The notes under the pieces were generated by a model. It saw only the letters and a list, made by a program, of their open reading frames with translations. It was not told the DNA's origin and did no database searches. A stretch of 64,000 nucleotides of DNA. It comes from Caballeronia turbans (GTDB lineage: Bacteria > Pseudomonadota > Gammaproteobacteria > Burkholderiales > Burkholderiaceae). The position numbers and the translations under genes are program-made. Of this stretch, positions 9,200 to 18,845 are shown piece after piece (position 1 is the stretch's first letter; each line of letters starts with the position of its first letter). The stretch spans positions 1 through 64,000 of the forward strand of contig FCOD02000010.1 of assembly GCA_001544655.2 (NCBI GenBank), in the 5' to 3' direction.

Positions 9200-10480
9200 G
9201 TCTCGCTCCCGTTGTTCGTTCAGCGACAAAGCTGGGTGAGGCCCGTAACTGTTATAGGCGACTCGCCGCATGGCCGCAAGCCGATTCCGGGCCGGAGTAT
9301 CGCCGCCCTTGCGTGGCTCGAGGACGTCTCGCTAATTCGAGCAGACGACGAACGAGCGCATGCTTAAATGCTATGCCAAGGGCATGGAGGAACTTTTGGT
9401 CACCCTGCGCTCCGATCGGTCAGCGTTGGTCACTCAGCAACGCCGCGAACCGCGGATTGCCGGACGCGAGGGGCAGCGGCACGAAACACCACCTAGCTCG
9501 ATAACGCGTAGCCGCCCCTTGCCCCATAGCCGCGCCCACCGCCCCGCCTGCGTCTTTTCCGAAGGTGTTATAGCCAACAGTCAAGCGCCCGACCGCCGCC
9601 GTTACACGGCGCTGCGCATAAGCTTGGCGCTGGTGCTTACGTCTCATGGCAAAGCGCTCCCACAAATTCGATCCAATCTGGCTGCAAACTGACTGCTAGC
9701 CTTATAGGCCGCTGACGCTATCCCCATCACCTCTGCAACGCGCTGCTGCAAGTCGAGGCCCACGCGATCGGCAACGTTCTCTTACGACCTGACCTTTGTG
9801 CTCGTGGCCAATCAACCGCGCGAGCTCTCATTGGGTGCCCATGACGCCCGGCGCAGAGGTCAACGGCTTTACGGCTAGTCCGCAGGCTCCCTGAGAGCCA
9901 TCTTTTACGGTCATGTCTCACCGTGCGAGGCATGCATGAAAAACCCGCGCCCGCTCAGCCTCCGCTATCACCCGCTTCTTGATTACGGACCGGCCAGTCG
10001 ACGCATACCCCAAAGCGACATTCACCAACTTCCTGCGGATGTAACCGTTCCCAGAGTGCAGCTGTCGTTCATCTCGTCGAGTCCCGTTAAATGCGGCGCG
10101 ATGAAATCGTCCGCTTGGGCCGGTCAGTTCCAAAAGGACCAAATGACGACGTGTTCAATCCATCCACGCCGCCCCCGGCAGGCGATGCTTTGATGCGTCG
10201 GTAGCCCATCGGCAACAAGTTCATTTTGGCGTCGGCAGCAACATACAACGTTCATCGACGCGCACCGTCGCCTTGCTACCCGCCTCATCCAATTCAGGCT
10301 TGAGCCCCGCGTTGAAGGCGCCACGCTCCATTGTCGTTAAAGCGCATGCAATCTGCCGCCGTAGAAGTGCACCACGAGAAATACATGCCGAGGGAGGGTG
10401 CGGTATGGCGCTTTCCTGCGTTCACCCCATCGCACCCGATCCTCACCGTTGATTCGACGCACCGTATAGCCGTTCGGTTA
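9200..10480. other. 1.28-kb stretch without an intact gene
   Basis: No open frame here combines a start, ribosome binding site and recognisable domain. Two minus-strand pieces look once-coding: around 9480-9600 a glycine-zipper-like run (GKDAGGAVGAAMGQGAATRY) and around 10230-10320 a run reading AFNAGLKPELDEAGSKATVR, VDERCMLLPTPK, then a stop. I could not assign either to a family. The stretch reads like decayed DNA between the MscS gene and the SYLF lipoprotein. Confidence 0.4.
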
Positions 10481-11050
10481 TCAGATATCGAGCTTGCTAA
10501 CTTTTGTTCCTTCGAAGCTGAGATTGGCCATCAGGCCGGAGTTCGTCAGCACGAACCCAACAATCGGCGCATTCGTCGTTGCCGTGTCGAGCGCACCGTT
10601 CGCGCCGGTCTTGGCCACCGCTACCGAGCCATCCACGCCCGCTGTCCAACCCTTATCGCTCGTGCGGAATTTTTCGAGCGCGTCCTGGGTCATGAACATC
10701 ATGATCACCGCCTTGGATTGGGCGCCAATCTGCAGGCCAAAGGAAGCGGTACTGGTCTTGTAGTAGCCGACGGACATGCCTGCCTGACGGAGCGCGCCTT
10801 CGCCGTACTCGCCGCCGACCACCAGGCCTGCGGCAAGCACCGACGGAAAGACCAGGATACCCTTGGCCTTGGCGGCTTGCGCCTGCGCGCCTGGTGTCGA
10901 ACTGTAGAGCTTGTTGAGGGCGCCATCGACGCCGGCATCGATTTCCTTGCGCTTGCTGGCTGCTTCGGTCGGCGTCGAGGTCGAGCCACAAGCGGCCAGC
11001 GAGCTGGCGAGGGCGATAGCAGTGAGCGAAAAGAAGGTGCGACGATTCAT
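10481..11050 (-). CDS. SYLF/YSC84-domain lipoprotein
   Basis: 189 residues from the ATG at 11050 (GAGGAG upstream). The lipoprotein signal (MNRRTFFSLT, then AIALASSLAAC) places the lipidated Cys at residue 21. The rest is a SYLF (YSC84-related) domain, a lipid-binding fold: AKAKGILVFPSVLAAGLVVG, GEYGEGALRQ, SASFGLQIGAQSKAVIMMFM-type core (here TASFGLQIGAQ), GWTAGVDGSVAVAKTGANG and GFVLTNSGLMANLSFEGTKV. Bacterial members are exported and their role in the envelope is poorly defined. It is monocistronic as far as can be seen; a small lipoprotein gene in the same direction lies 95 bases upstream. Confidence 0.9.
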   Translation of the reverse strand: MNRRTFFSLTAIALASSLAACGSTSTPTEAASKRKEIDAGVDGALNKLYSSTPGAQAQAAKAKGILVFPSVLAAGLVVGGEYGEGALRQAGMSVGYYKTSTASFGLQIGAQSKAVIMMFMTQDALEKFRTSDKGWTAGVDGSVAVAKTGANGALDTATTNAPIVGFVLTNSGLMANLSFEGTKVSKLDI

Positions 11051-11145
11051 GAGACTCTCCTCGATCGAACTGTGCAAGATTGAGATTTGAAGCGTCTGGA
11101 GTTGCTGCTCAGAGAGAAACGAAGACGCGTCGGCTGACGCACTGG

Positions 11146-11493
11146 CTAGAGGCAGCTGCCAACAGCGCCGCCGGCGTCGCCGCTACCTCCGGCACCCGGG
11201 CGAAAGCCCACCCACGTTTTGCTGTTGCCTGTCCAGGACGGCCGCACGAGCGCGGCTGCGCCATCCGGCGGCCGCTGGCCCGGAACATAGACGTCCATCG
11301 CCTGATTGTTCGCCACGATCACTTGCGATATCACTTGTTGCTGTGACTGATTCGCCCATCTCTGAGCGATGCATTGCGAGACTGCCGCGACCGACTGTTG
11401 ACTTTCCCCGACCGATTGCGCGCTCGGAGGCATGGGTTGAGTTGCACAGGCTGACACGGCAATGGTTACGACGAGAACCGGTAGCAATTTCAT
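11146..11493 (-). CDS. Small lipoprotein of unknown function
   Basis: 115 residues from the ATG at 11493, with a near-perfect AGGAGGGTGAT ribosome binding site. The leader MKLLPVLVVTIAVSAC is a lipobox with Cys 16. The mature part is Gln/Ser rich, followed by QCIAQRWANQSQQQVISQV, VYVPGQRPPDGAAALVRPSW and a glycine-rich C-terminus ending in CL. The pattern of a short helical segment containing CxxxKW-like residues resembles small Burkholderia lipoproteins annotated as hypothetical. It precedes the SYLF lipoprotein gene on the same strand and could share its transcript. Confidence 0.8.
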   Translation of the reverse strand: MKLLPVLVVTIAVSACATQPMPPSAQSVGESQQSVAAVSQCIAQRWANQSQQQVISQVIVANNQAMDVYVPGQRPPDGAAALVRPSWTGNSKTWVGFRPGAGGSGDAGGAVGSCL

Positions 11494-12390
11494 TTTTATC
11501 ACCCTCCTGTTGAATTTCCATTTCCATCGCCTTATCGTAGGCTCTGGTTGACCTGCGCAAAAGTTCGGAACGACGGCTGTTCGCACGCTTCTGGACAATG
11601 TGTTCGCATGATCGCCTGATGCGCGTTCACTGCGTTTTCCAGGAATGCGATCGGCCGTGAAGAAGCCGCTACCTGCTCCGTGGACATAGTGCTTTCTCGT
11701 TATTGCGCAACGTTGCACTTGAATAGCGCTCCCCTTTCTCGGCTAAGGCGACAACAAATCCGCGCAGACGTACGCGCGTTGCCTCATGGTCGCCCATCAG
11801 CATAAACGGGGCGATTCGAATTGAAGAACCAGCAGCACATATGGCTTGCCAATGAAAGCCGGCCGCTGATTTCGCGTTCGTAGCGCTCGTTTCGTTGTGT
11901 TGCAGCAGCGACCGCAGAAAGCAATTCCGTTCGCCGCCAGCGTCTACACGACAAAGCTCATAATCGGAACACCTGGCCCGAGTTCTCGCTCTCTTCGTTT
12001 TAATCAAGCCGGCGCGGGCTTTGAGCGAAACCGGAAGAAGCCGGTCGCACTCGGGCGGAGCCGTCTGTTTTACCAATGCAGTAGACCGTCACGCGATATG
12101 TCGACCAACCGAAAGCGTGGCTGCCGTCATCAACGTCCTTGAACAATCTGACTGTTGTAATAGGTCAGACAGTCCCGCGGTGCACAGAGCTCGTGGCTTT
12201 TAGACGACTGCTGAATTCTTCCAGGTTGATGGTATGAAAACGGGGGCGGGCAGGCGCTCATCTTTTCATGCAATATAGGCGGTATGCGTTTGGTTTTCCA
12301 CCAAAGGCGTGCGAATTGTGCCCTTGACAAGTCCACCCGGAGGTCGGTGACTCCGTTCATACGAAGCGCTGCTCCTGGCGCTCGTTAATA
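11494..12390. other. 0.9-kb stretch without a supported gene
   Basis: Both strands were read. The open frames present (for example 11897-12142 plus and 12130-12360 minus) have no domain, no good ribosome binding site and arginine/serine-rich shadow-like composition. No mobile-element remnant or RNA gene was recognised. Confidence 0.4.
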
Positions 12391-12419
12391 GTGACGCGCG
12401 CCGGCCCGGACACTATAAT
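12391..12419 (+). promoter_or_regulatory. sigma-70-like promoter of the LssY_C lipoprotein operon
   Basis: A consensus -10 box TATAAT (12414-12419) is preceded at exactly 17 bases by GTGACG (12391-12396), five of six positions matching TTGACg-type -35 boxes apart from the first base. Transcription would begin near 12426, giving a leader of about 85 bases before the start codon at 12511. Confidence 0.6.
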
Positions 12420-12510
12420 CCATACGCATCACGAAGAACCTTGGCAGAGCGAATATCAATTCACACTAGCCCGCTGAGAGCCCCCCGACTCGCGGAAAAG
12501 AGGTGACGCG

Positions 12511-13800
12511 ATGAACCGCATCGTGAATCGACTGCTGAGTGCAGTTGTTATCGCCTTGTTCCTGTGCAGTTGCGCCACTACACCGCAGAACGACAGCGCT
12601 CTGAACTATAAGAGCCGTGCCACGAGCCGCACGGAAGGCGGTCTCAGGGTTTACGCTTCGGTGCTTTCGGCCGAAGACAGCGTGGCGGTCTATGGCGCGC
12701 CATTAGCGCAAAAAGGAATTCAGCCCGTTTGGATCGAGGTGCAGAACGACGATCCGGTCAGCTATTTCCTGATGTCGCCAGGCCTCGATCCAAACTTCTT
12801 CCCGGCCTCCGAAGCGGCCGAAGCGTTTGCTGACAGCAAGGCCCTCGTTACCAAGGACGAGCTCGACCAGCGCTTTCGCCGTCTCGCCTTTCACAACCCG
12901 GTCCTGCCTGGGCAAACCGTATCCGGATTCGTGCTCACGAACCTCCGTGAAGGTGCGAAGCTCGTTCAGCTCGATCTCGTTGCGAGCGGTGGCGCAAAGA
13001 CATTCTCGATCCTGATGGTCGTGCCTGGCTTCCATGCCGATTATCATGTCAGCGCCGTGTTTCGCCGCGAGATCTATCCGCCTGAAAGAATCGTCGATTA
13101 CACGGACGATGACGCCTTCCGCTCGGCGCTCGAAGCACTACCCTGTTGCGCGACCAACGAGGACGGTTCGAAAAATGGCGATCCGCTCAATCTCGTCATC
13201 GTGGGTGGCCTCGATGATGCGTTTCCCGCACTCGTGCGGCGCGGCTGGACTCCAACCGAAGAGAAATGGTCGGGCGCAATCACGAAGACAGTCACGTCCG
13301 CGCTCTCCGGCGAGCGTTACATCAATGCGCCGGTGAGCGATCTGTATCTCTTCGGCCGCGCGCAGGATCTTGCGCTGCAAAAAGCACGCGACACGATTCA
13401 CCAGCGCAATCACTTGCGGCTCTGGCTAAGCCCGATGCGCTACCGGGGCAAGCCTGTGTGGGTCGGACAGATCAGCCGAGACATTGGCGTGCGGCTTACG
13501 TGGCACTCGCCGACATTCACGACGCACAAGATTGACCCGGATGTCGACGAGGCGCGCACGGCGCTCGCGGAGGACATGGCGTACTCCCAGAACCTGCAGA
13601 AGATCGGATTCGCTCGGGGCGTCGGCGCCGCCCCGCAGGGCACAACGCGTCAGAATCTCACGACGGATCCGTATTACACCGACGGCTATCGAACGGTGCT
13701 CGTGTTCGACCGGCAGCCGACGTCGCTCTCCGAAATCGAATTCTTTCCGTGGGAGGCGGCCGCCCGGCTCAACGCGCACCCCTCGGGAGCAAAACGATGA
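12511..13800 (+). CDS. LssY_C-domain lipoprotein, first copy
   Basis: 429 residues; GAGGTGACGCG precedes the ATG. The leader ends in a lipobox with Cys 21 (LFLCSC), so the protein should be lipid-anchored in the envelope. The N-terminal half (VYASVLSAEDSVAVYGAPLA, IQPVWIEVQN, GLDPNFFPASEAAEAF) is a beta-rich region of unknown role. The C-terminal half is an LssY C-terminal domain: DPLNLVIVGGLDDAFPALVR, RGWTP, LYLFGRAQDLALQKARDTIH, HLRLWLSPMRYRGKPVWVGQ, DPDVDEARTALAEDMAYSQN, YYTDGYRTVLVFDR. In other proteins this domain is fused to PAP2 phosphatase or DedA-like membrane parts; here it is alone. The next gene overlaps by 4 bases and encodes a paralogue. Confidence 0.85.
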   Translation: MNRIVNRLLSAVVIALFLCSCATTPQNDSALNYKSRATSRTEGGLRVYASVLSAEDSVAVYGAPLAQKGIQPVWIEVQNDDPVSYFLMSPGLDPNFFPASEAAEAFADSKALVTKDELDQRFRRLAFHNPVLPGQTVSGFVLTNLREGAKLVQLDLVASGGAKTFSILMVVPGFHADYHVSAVFRREIYPPERIVDYTDDDAFRSALEALPCCATNEDGSKNGDPLNLVIVGGLDDAFPALVRRGWTPTEEKWSGAITKTVTSALSGERYINAPVSDLYLFGRAQDLALQKARDTIHQRNHLRLWLSPMRYRGKPVWVGQISRDIGVRLTWHSPTFTTHKIDPDVDEARTALAEDMAYSQNLQKIGFARGVGAAPQGTTRQNLTTDPYYTDGYRTVLVFDRQPTSLSEIEFFPWEAAARLNAHPSGAKR

Positions 13801-15050
13801 GCGTATCGGCGGCGCTGCGACAGGGGTTGAAGCGTGCCGCCGGCTGCGTTGTCCTCGGGCCCATTCTCGCGGGCTGCGCGACCTGGACGGCGCCGACCAG
13901 CATCGACGACGCGCCGCTGCGCGAGCGTGCGGTGAGCGCAACGAAGCAGGACGCGAATGTAAGCGTGGCCGTGCTAAGCACCGACGACAGCAAGCGCATG
14001 TTCGGCGCAGATATGACCAAGGCCAACATCCAGCCGGTGTGGGTGGAAGTCGAGAACCGGACGTCGCAGAACTTGTGGTTGCTGCACTCCGGAACCGATC
14101 CGGATTACTTCTCGCCGCTCGAAGTAGCGTGGTCCATGCACACGCTGCTCGGAGGTGCGACGAACGAAAGTATCGACGATCACCTGGACAAACTGGGATT
14201 CAGAAATCCCATCCCCGCTGGCGAAACGCGTACCGGGTTCCTGTTCACCAACCAGGACCGGCAGATCAAATTGGTCAATATCGATTTGTTCGGCAGCAAA
14301 ACGCTGATCCCTTTCTCCGTGTTCGTGCCGGTACCGAACGACGCCGGAGACGCGCGCTTCGCGCTGACACCGTTCCGGTATTCCGAGTCAGCAATCACCG
14401 ACTATCACGATCTTGCTTCGTTACGTGCGGCGCTCGAACGCATGCCGTGTTGCGCCACGGACGCAAAAGGCACGACCGAAGCGGACCCGCTGAACGTGAT
14501 TATTATTGGTACCCTGGGCGATATAGGCACTGCAATGGTTCGGCGCGGCTATCGTCGAGAATTGCGTGACACGGACCTTGCGCAAGCGCTGTTTGGACGC
14601 AGACCCGACGTCGTCCTGCGCAAGGAAGCGCAAGCGGGCGCGCCTTCCACTACGTTGCGCGCATGGCTCGCGCCCATCCGGTTCAACGGCAGCTGGGTGT
14701 ATCTGGCGCAATGTGGACGGCCCATCGGCGGCCGCTTCGCGCATCACGATGCGGCAAGCCCCGCGTTGCATGGCGACGTCGACGAGGCGCGCAACTTTCT
14801 GATCCAGGACATGATGTATTCGGGTGGTCTGGAGCAGCTCGGCTTCGTGTACGGCGTAGGGGCGGCGCCGCCCGCAAACCCGCGAGCAACGCTGAACGGC
14901 GCGTCGTATTACACCAATGGGCTGCGTGCCGTCATGTTCTTCGCCACCCGCCCGCTCAACTTCACCAACGTGCAAATTCTAGACTGGGTGCCTTACCTTG
15001 AGCAGCGCAAAACCGGTGCACGCGAGGAGCAGGGCGATGCCGGCGAATAG
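13797..15050 (+). CDS. LssY_C-domain lipoprotein, second copy
   Basis: 417 residues from the ATG at 13797, which overlaps the previous stop and has GGGAG upstream. Lipobox Cys is residue 27 (GPILAGC). It is a clear tandem paralogue of the preceding protein: both share SVAVLSTDDSKRMFGA-type and IQPVWVEVEN segments, GTDPDYFSPLE, a CC motif after an ERMP/ALP segment (MPCCATD here, LPCCATN there), DPLNVIIIGTLGDIGTAMVR, WLAPIRFNGSWVYLAQ, HGDVDEARNFLIQDMMYSGG and YYTNGLRAVMFFATRP. The two probably act together, perhaps as a complex on the same membrane. Function unknown. Confidence 0.85.
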   Translation: MSVSAALRQGLKRAAGCVVLGPILAGCATWTAPTSIDDAPLRERAVSATKQDANVSVAVLSTDDSKRMFGADMTKANIQPVWVEVENRTSQNLWLLHSGTDPDYFSPLEVAWSMHTLLGGATNESIDDHLDKLGFRNPIPAGETRTGFLFTNQDRQIKLVNIDLFGSKTLIPFSVFVPVPNDAGDARFALTPFRYSESAITDYHDLASLRAALERMPCCATDAKGTTEADPLNVIIIGTLGDIGTAMVRRGYRRELRDTDLAQALFGRRPDVVLRKEAQAGAPSTTLRAWLAPIRFNGSWVYLAQCGRPIGGRFAHHDAASPALHGDVDEARNFLIQDMMYSGGLEQLGFVYGVGAAPPANPRATLNGASYYTNGLRAVMFFATRPLNFTNVQILDWVPYLEQRKTGAREEQGDAGE

Positions 15051-16146
15051 CTCCGTCATGAGGCCACGCAGAGGCGTCGCCCGTCTCGTGGCCGCCCTTG
15101 CCTGCGTTGCCCTCGTGGCGTGCGCAACGAAGCCGCTCGTCCCCTACACGACGAATACGCCTCCGCTCGCGCTCGTTCCCGCATCTCAAGCGGGTGTGCT
15201 GGACAAGCGGTCACGCTTTCGCGAGACATTCTGCGCGGTGCTCGAAGCACACGGCAAGGCGCTTCCCGACTACCGTCCCTGTGAAGACGCACTGACACGC
15301 GTCGGTACCGAGCCCGCTGGCATCGGCGCGCCTGTGGATCTGGGTGAATCGAAGCGTCACCTCATCGCGGCAGTGGTTCCCGGCATCGGTTATGACTGTT
15401 TCAAGCCGTGGTTGAATTCGCAGAACGCCGTCGCGAAACACGTGCAGCAATTTGGATACGACGCCATCATGCTCAACGTCGACGGCCTGTCGAGTTCGAA
15501 GAACAACGCACGTCAGATCCGCGACGCCATTCTGGCGATGCAACTGTCCAGCGAGCCAGGTGTACTCGTGCTGGTCGGTTACTCAAAGGGCGCCGCCGAC
15601 ATCCTGCAGGCTGTTGTCGAGTATCCGGAGATCCGAAGCCGAGTGGCGGCCGTCGTGAGCGCGGCGGGCGCGGTTGGCGGATCGGCGCTCGCCAACGATG
15701 CAGAGCAGTATCAGGCCGACATGCTGCGGTACTTTCCCAGCGCGACCTGTACGTCGGGCGACGGCGGCGCCGTAGAAAGCCTGCGTCCGGCGACACGCCA
15801 GGGCTGGATGGCGCAGCATCCCCTACCAAAAGAGCTACGCTATTTCTCGCTCGTGACGTTTCCCCAGCCGGAACGCATATCGTCGATACTCAAATCGAGC
15901 TACGACAAACTTTCGCAAATCGATGCGCGCAACGATAGCCAAGTCATCTTCTACGATCAAATCGTACCGGGAAGCGCGCTGCTCGCCTTTGTGAATGCCG
16001 ACCACTGGGCGCTGGCCGTGCCCATTGCCAGAACGCACAGCACAATCGCCGCGCTGTTCGTCACGCAGAACGCATATCCTCGTGAGGCGCTGACTGAAGC
16101 AATTCTGCGCTTCATCGAGGAAGATCTCGCGACCTCCGGAAAGTGA
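15037..16146 (+). CDS. Lipoprotein alpha/beta-hydrolase
   Basis: 369 residues from the ATG at 15037, which overlaps the end of the previous gene and has GAGGAG 7 bases upstream. The lipobox places Cys at residue 29 (ALVAC). The mature protein has an alpha/beta-hydrolase core: LIAAVVPGIGYDCFKPW (strand and oxyanion loop), VLVLVGYSKGAADILQAVV with the nucleophile elbow G-Y-S-K-G (Ser 183), IVPGSALLAFVNADHWALA supplying a candidate catalytic His, and a preceding acidic region (IDARNDSQVIFYD). Substrate unknown; a lipase or esterase acting on envelope lipids is a reasonable guess. As third gene of a tightly coupled operon with two LssY_C lipoproteins, it probably acts with them. Confidence 0.85.
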   Translation: MPANSSVMRPRRGVARLVAALACVALVACATKPLVPYTTNTPPLALVPASQAGVLDKRSRFRETFCAVLEAHGKALPDYRPCEDALTRVGTEPAGIGAPVDLGESKRHLIAAVVPGIGYDCFKPWLNSQNAVAKHVQQFGYDAIMLNVDGLSSSKNNARQIRDAILAMQLSSEPGVLVLVGYSKGAADILQAVVEYPEIRSRVAAVVSAAGAVGGSALANDAEQYQADMLRYFPSATCTSGDGGAVESLRPATRQGWMAQHPLPKELRYFSLVTFPQPERISSILKSSYDKLSQIDARNDSQVIFYDQIVPGSALLAFVNADHWALAVPIARTHSTIAALFVTQNAYPREALTEAILRFIEEDLATSGK

Positions 16147-16208
16147 AGCTGCGCACCTGCGCAAAGCCGGGTCTATACGGCGGACTCAAAGCATCATCCC
16201 CACCCGTT

Positions 16209-16802
16209 CTACTTCATTGTGGCCGGTTCGACAGATACGGCCAATGCTTCGGTGTAGACAGCTTTGATCTGATCGCCCTTCTTTATGCGCTTGAGACGCT
16301 CGGGGTCTTCGACATGAAGATCGATCGTGTCGCCCTTGGGGCCCTTGAGCATCACCATCTGCGTCTTGGCATTCACCGCGACGACGTCCGCGATAACCGT
16401 CACTTCGCGACCGACCGTTCCTCCCGGCTTGGCGCCCGGAACCGAGCGTTCCGCGGACTGGCTCTCAGTCCGCGATGCCTCGCTCTTCTTGTCGAGCAGG
16501 CTCAGGCTCAGCGATTCGTGATAGGCGACCTTCACGGTATCGCCCACAGCCAGTTGGTCGAAATTGCGTACCTCGTCCGTGACCTCCAGCTCGATCACCT
16601 TGCCGGAACGCGTCTTGAGCGTGACGGTGCGCGTGGCGGCGTCGATGCCGACGATGGTAGCCGTCACCTTCGAGGTGCCCTGCACGGATGCTCCATTCTC
16701 GCTCTTTGTGACGTTCACGCTGGTCTCGGGCTCGGCGGTCCATGCGGTTCCGGATAGCACTAGACAAGCTGCGACAAACAGGCTCCTGCTCATGCGCTTC
16801 AT
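16209..16802 (-). CDS. Exported protein with two related beta-barrel-like repeats
   Basis: 197 residues from the ATG at 16802 (AGGAG upstream). After a signal peptide (SLFVAACLVLSGTAWTA) come two copies of a roughly 60-residue unit: SKVTATIVGIDAATRTVTLK ... VRNFDQLAVGDTVKVAYHES, and VIADVVAVNAKTQMVMLKGP ... RLKRIKKGDQIKAVYTEALA. The pattern (V-x-x-I/V-D-x-x-x-x-T-x-x-x-L-K, then G-D-x-V/I-K) is that of small OB-like exported modules such as DUF5666. Role unknown, periplasmic location expected. A glycine-zipper protein gene lies 34 bases upstream on the same strand, so they probably form one transcript. Confidence 0.75.
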   Translation of the reverse strand: MKRMSRSLFVAACLVLSGTAWTAEPETSVNVTKSENGASVQGTSKVTATIVGIDAATRTVTLKTRSGKVIELEVTDEVRNFDQLAVGDTVKVAYHESLSLSLLDKKSEASRTESQSAERSVPGAKPGGTVGREVTVIADVVAVNAKTQMVMLKGPKGDTIDLHVEDPERLKRIKKGDQIKAVYTEALAVSVEPATMK

Positions 16803-16836
16803 TATTGTTGCTCCTGGGTTGAATGAATGGGCAATT

Positions 16837-17310
16837 TCACTTGATCGTATAGCCACGGCCCTGCATGCAGGCCGCATAAGCGCGGTAGTACGTGTCCATC
16901 GCGCCCTGTGATTGCGCTTGCGTATTCGCCTGCTGCGCGCGACGGTTCTGTCGTGCGCGTGAACCGCCCACCATAGTGCCGGCTGTCGCGCCGACCGCCG
17001 CGCCCTTTCCCGCATCGCCCGCAATGGCCCCGACTACTGCGCCTCCCGCCGCACCGCGTGCGGCTCCCTGGACGCGTTCTCCGCCGCCCACCGCCGGACC
17101 GCTTTGCGGCGGGGGCGCTGCAGAAGCCGTCGCGGGGTCAATACCCGTGTTGCTCTTTGCCCAGCTGTAGCACGCACCGTCGTCCTTCTGTTGTTGCTGA
17201 GCGCTTTGGCCTTTCGCCGGATACGCTATCGGCTTGCTTTGCGCAATCGCATCCAGCGCGAGCAGCATCATCAGCGCGACACACAGCTGGTGAGTTTTCT
17301 TCGCATTCAT
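16837..17310 (-). CDS. Glycine-zipper exported protein
   Basis: 157 residues from the ATG at 17310, chosen over 17364 because AAAGGAG lies 5 bases upstream. A signal peptide (LCVALMMLLALDAIA) precedes a Gln-rich stretch with a conserved-looking GACYSWAKSNTGIDP, then a glycine zipper (GAARGAAGGAVVGAIAGDAG, KGAAVGATAGTMVGG) and a tail with YYRAYAACMQGRGYTIK. This is the usual layout of YMGG-like glycine-zipper proteins, which insert into or bridge membranes. It probably shares a transcript with the downstream two-repeat protein. Confidence 0.85.
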   Translation of the reverse strand: MNAKKTHQLCVALMMLLALDAIAQSKPIAYPAKGQSAQQQQKDDGACYSWAKSNTGIDPATASAAPPPQSGPAVGGGERVQGAARGAAGGAVVGAIAGDAGKGAAVGATAGTMVGGSRARQNRRAQQANTQAQSQGAMDTYYRAYAACMQGRGYTIK

Positions 17311-18385
17311 GCCGACTCCTTTGACTCGTTTTAGAGCGTTCGACATGCGACATGTAGGGTCCATTGGGCTCGTCCTCGCGGCCAGACGACGTATCGGGAT
17401 CGCGTTCCGTCGGTGCTCGGAATTTCCCGCTATCCTTCTGATAAACGCCGCTGTTGCTGCTCAGATGAACGTCGTCACTTCGCTCGTGCCGTATTGCGCC
17501 GTGTAGGCGACCATCGCGAAGCCCGTGAGCAGCGACCGTTGATCACACAGCTGAAAGCACCGCCCGGTGCGTTCTGGCCTTGCAGCTTCGGATGCGAAAG
17601 TGGTAGCCGTGGTATGCGTCGCGGGAAGTGCGATGCGTAACGAATGCGCGCTCGAGGCTATCGGCGCAGCGAGCGGGTATTGCGGCACGCCGTCGCCCAT
17701 CCGTCGCGCGAAGTGTACTCACGTTTCGCATCAAGATAGGCGCTCAACACCTTGATCGCTTCGCGCTCCTTCGCGCCGACGCGGGGATCTAATACGTAAG
17801 ACTCGACGCGCAGCCGAATCTTCACGATCTCATCATTACTGCCACTGTGCGCCGCAGTGATCCGTTTGTTCATATCGATCTGCGGCCGCGCCCATCGCGA
17901 ATGAGATCACCGCAACTTCAATCGCTGGACTCACACGTTCACGGCAGTCCCGGCATCTTGAGCTGACACGGACTTCCTCTTGTGCTTTTGTCTCGTCGGC
18001 AAAATAAAAGTGTCGAGCATCACTCCCGTAATTTAAGAACATATTCCGAGCAATACAAGCGATTTTTAGTGAACGGGACCGACACATTTTCCACGTTTTC
18101 GTGGCTCGCGATTCACCAATCAGCCCGTGTTCCAAATATGAAGGTCGCCCGCAACCAGTTCTCCCAAGCCGCTTAATAAATAATTCATTTAAACGTCACC
18201 TAATTCCCGCGGCGTCGCTGGGTAAGGGAATATTTGTGACACACTGATCATGCGGACCATGAGGAGTTGCTGTGCCAGTCAATGCGAGGACAATTCAGCG
18301 CATCAAACTCAAACGCAATTCGCTAGGCGCGAGCCTTCGTAGTTTGTGATCGAAACGACCGGCCGCCGCACGCTGCAGGGCTGGA
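17311..18385. other. 1.07-kb stretch without a supported gene
   Basis: One minus-strand frame at 17658-17873 (71 residues) has natural composition in its middle (IVKIRLRVESYVLDPRVGAK, then EREAIKVLSAYLDAKREY) and may be a small protein or the remains of one, but it has no ribosome binding site and no family I recognise. A further minus frame at 17836-18135 has nothing to support it. The AT-richer patch around 18175-18250 has no clear promoter. Confidence 0.35.
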
Positions 18386-18588
18386 CAACTGAAGAACCTC
18401 GACCACGACTTGAGGCTCATTGCCCCGCGCTCGGTGCCGTCCCTTCGTTTTGGGTGACAAGACTGACGCCGCCGCGCGGGCGATCTGGACAGCTGATCAG
18501 CAGCCCGATGCGCGGTTTGTTGCCGTTAAAACAGAAGCACAGTAGACAATTCTCGCGCTACAGCGGGCAACTGATGAAGACCATCTGG
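18386..18588 (+). pseudogene. IS110-family transposase fragment
   Basis: The DNA encodes QLKNLDHDLRLIAPRSVPSL, a stop, then after a frameshift DKTDAAAARAIWTADQQPDA, RFVAVKTEAQ, a stop, and TILALQRATDEDH. The block with K-T/N-D-A-x-x-A-R-A-I-W followed by VKTEAQQ is the signature of the DEDD N-terminal domain of IS110 transposases. The rest of the transposase and both ends are missing. Confidence 0.8.
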
Positions 18589-18817
18589 CAAGGCGTGCAG
18601 CAAGTGATCGATTTCGTCGCCGGCCTCAAATACGCCCGCGGACCGGCCGGCTGACTTATGTTTGATTAAAAAGCTTCCCGGTCACGCGATCGGCGACGGA
18701 ATTTTACGCACCGGCGAGAAACGCAGCCTATACTGAAAGACGGCGCGAATTCAGAGCACTGATGCGCGTCGACCGCTCACGGACGACTTTCGTCTTTGCA
18801 ACCGTGACTCGCGGCTT

Positions 18818-18845
18818 TCCGGGCCCGCTTCTGCGGGCCTTTTTG
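18818..18845 (+). terminator. Rho-independent terminator with no gene upstream
   Basis: GGCCCGC (18822-18828), loop TTCT, GCGGGCC (18833-18839), then TTTTT: a perfect 7-bp GC stem followed by a T run. No protein gene ends near it; the closest upstream feature is transposase debris. About 110 bases upstream is a TATACT box (18728-18733), so it may end a small RNA. Confidence 0.75.
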
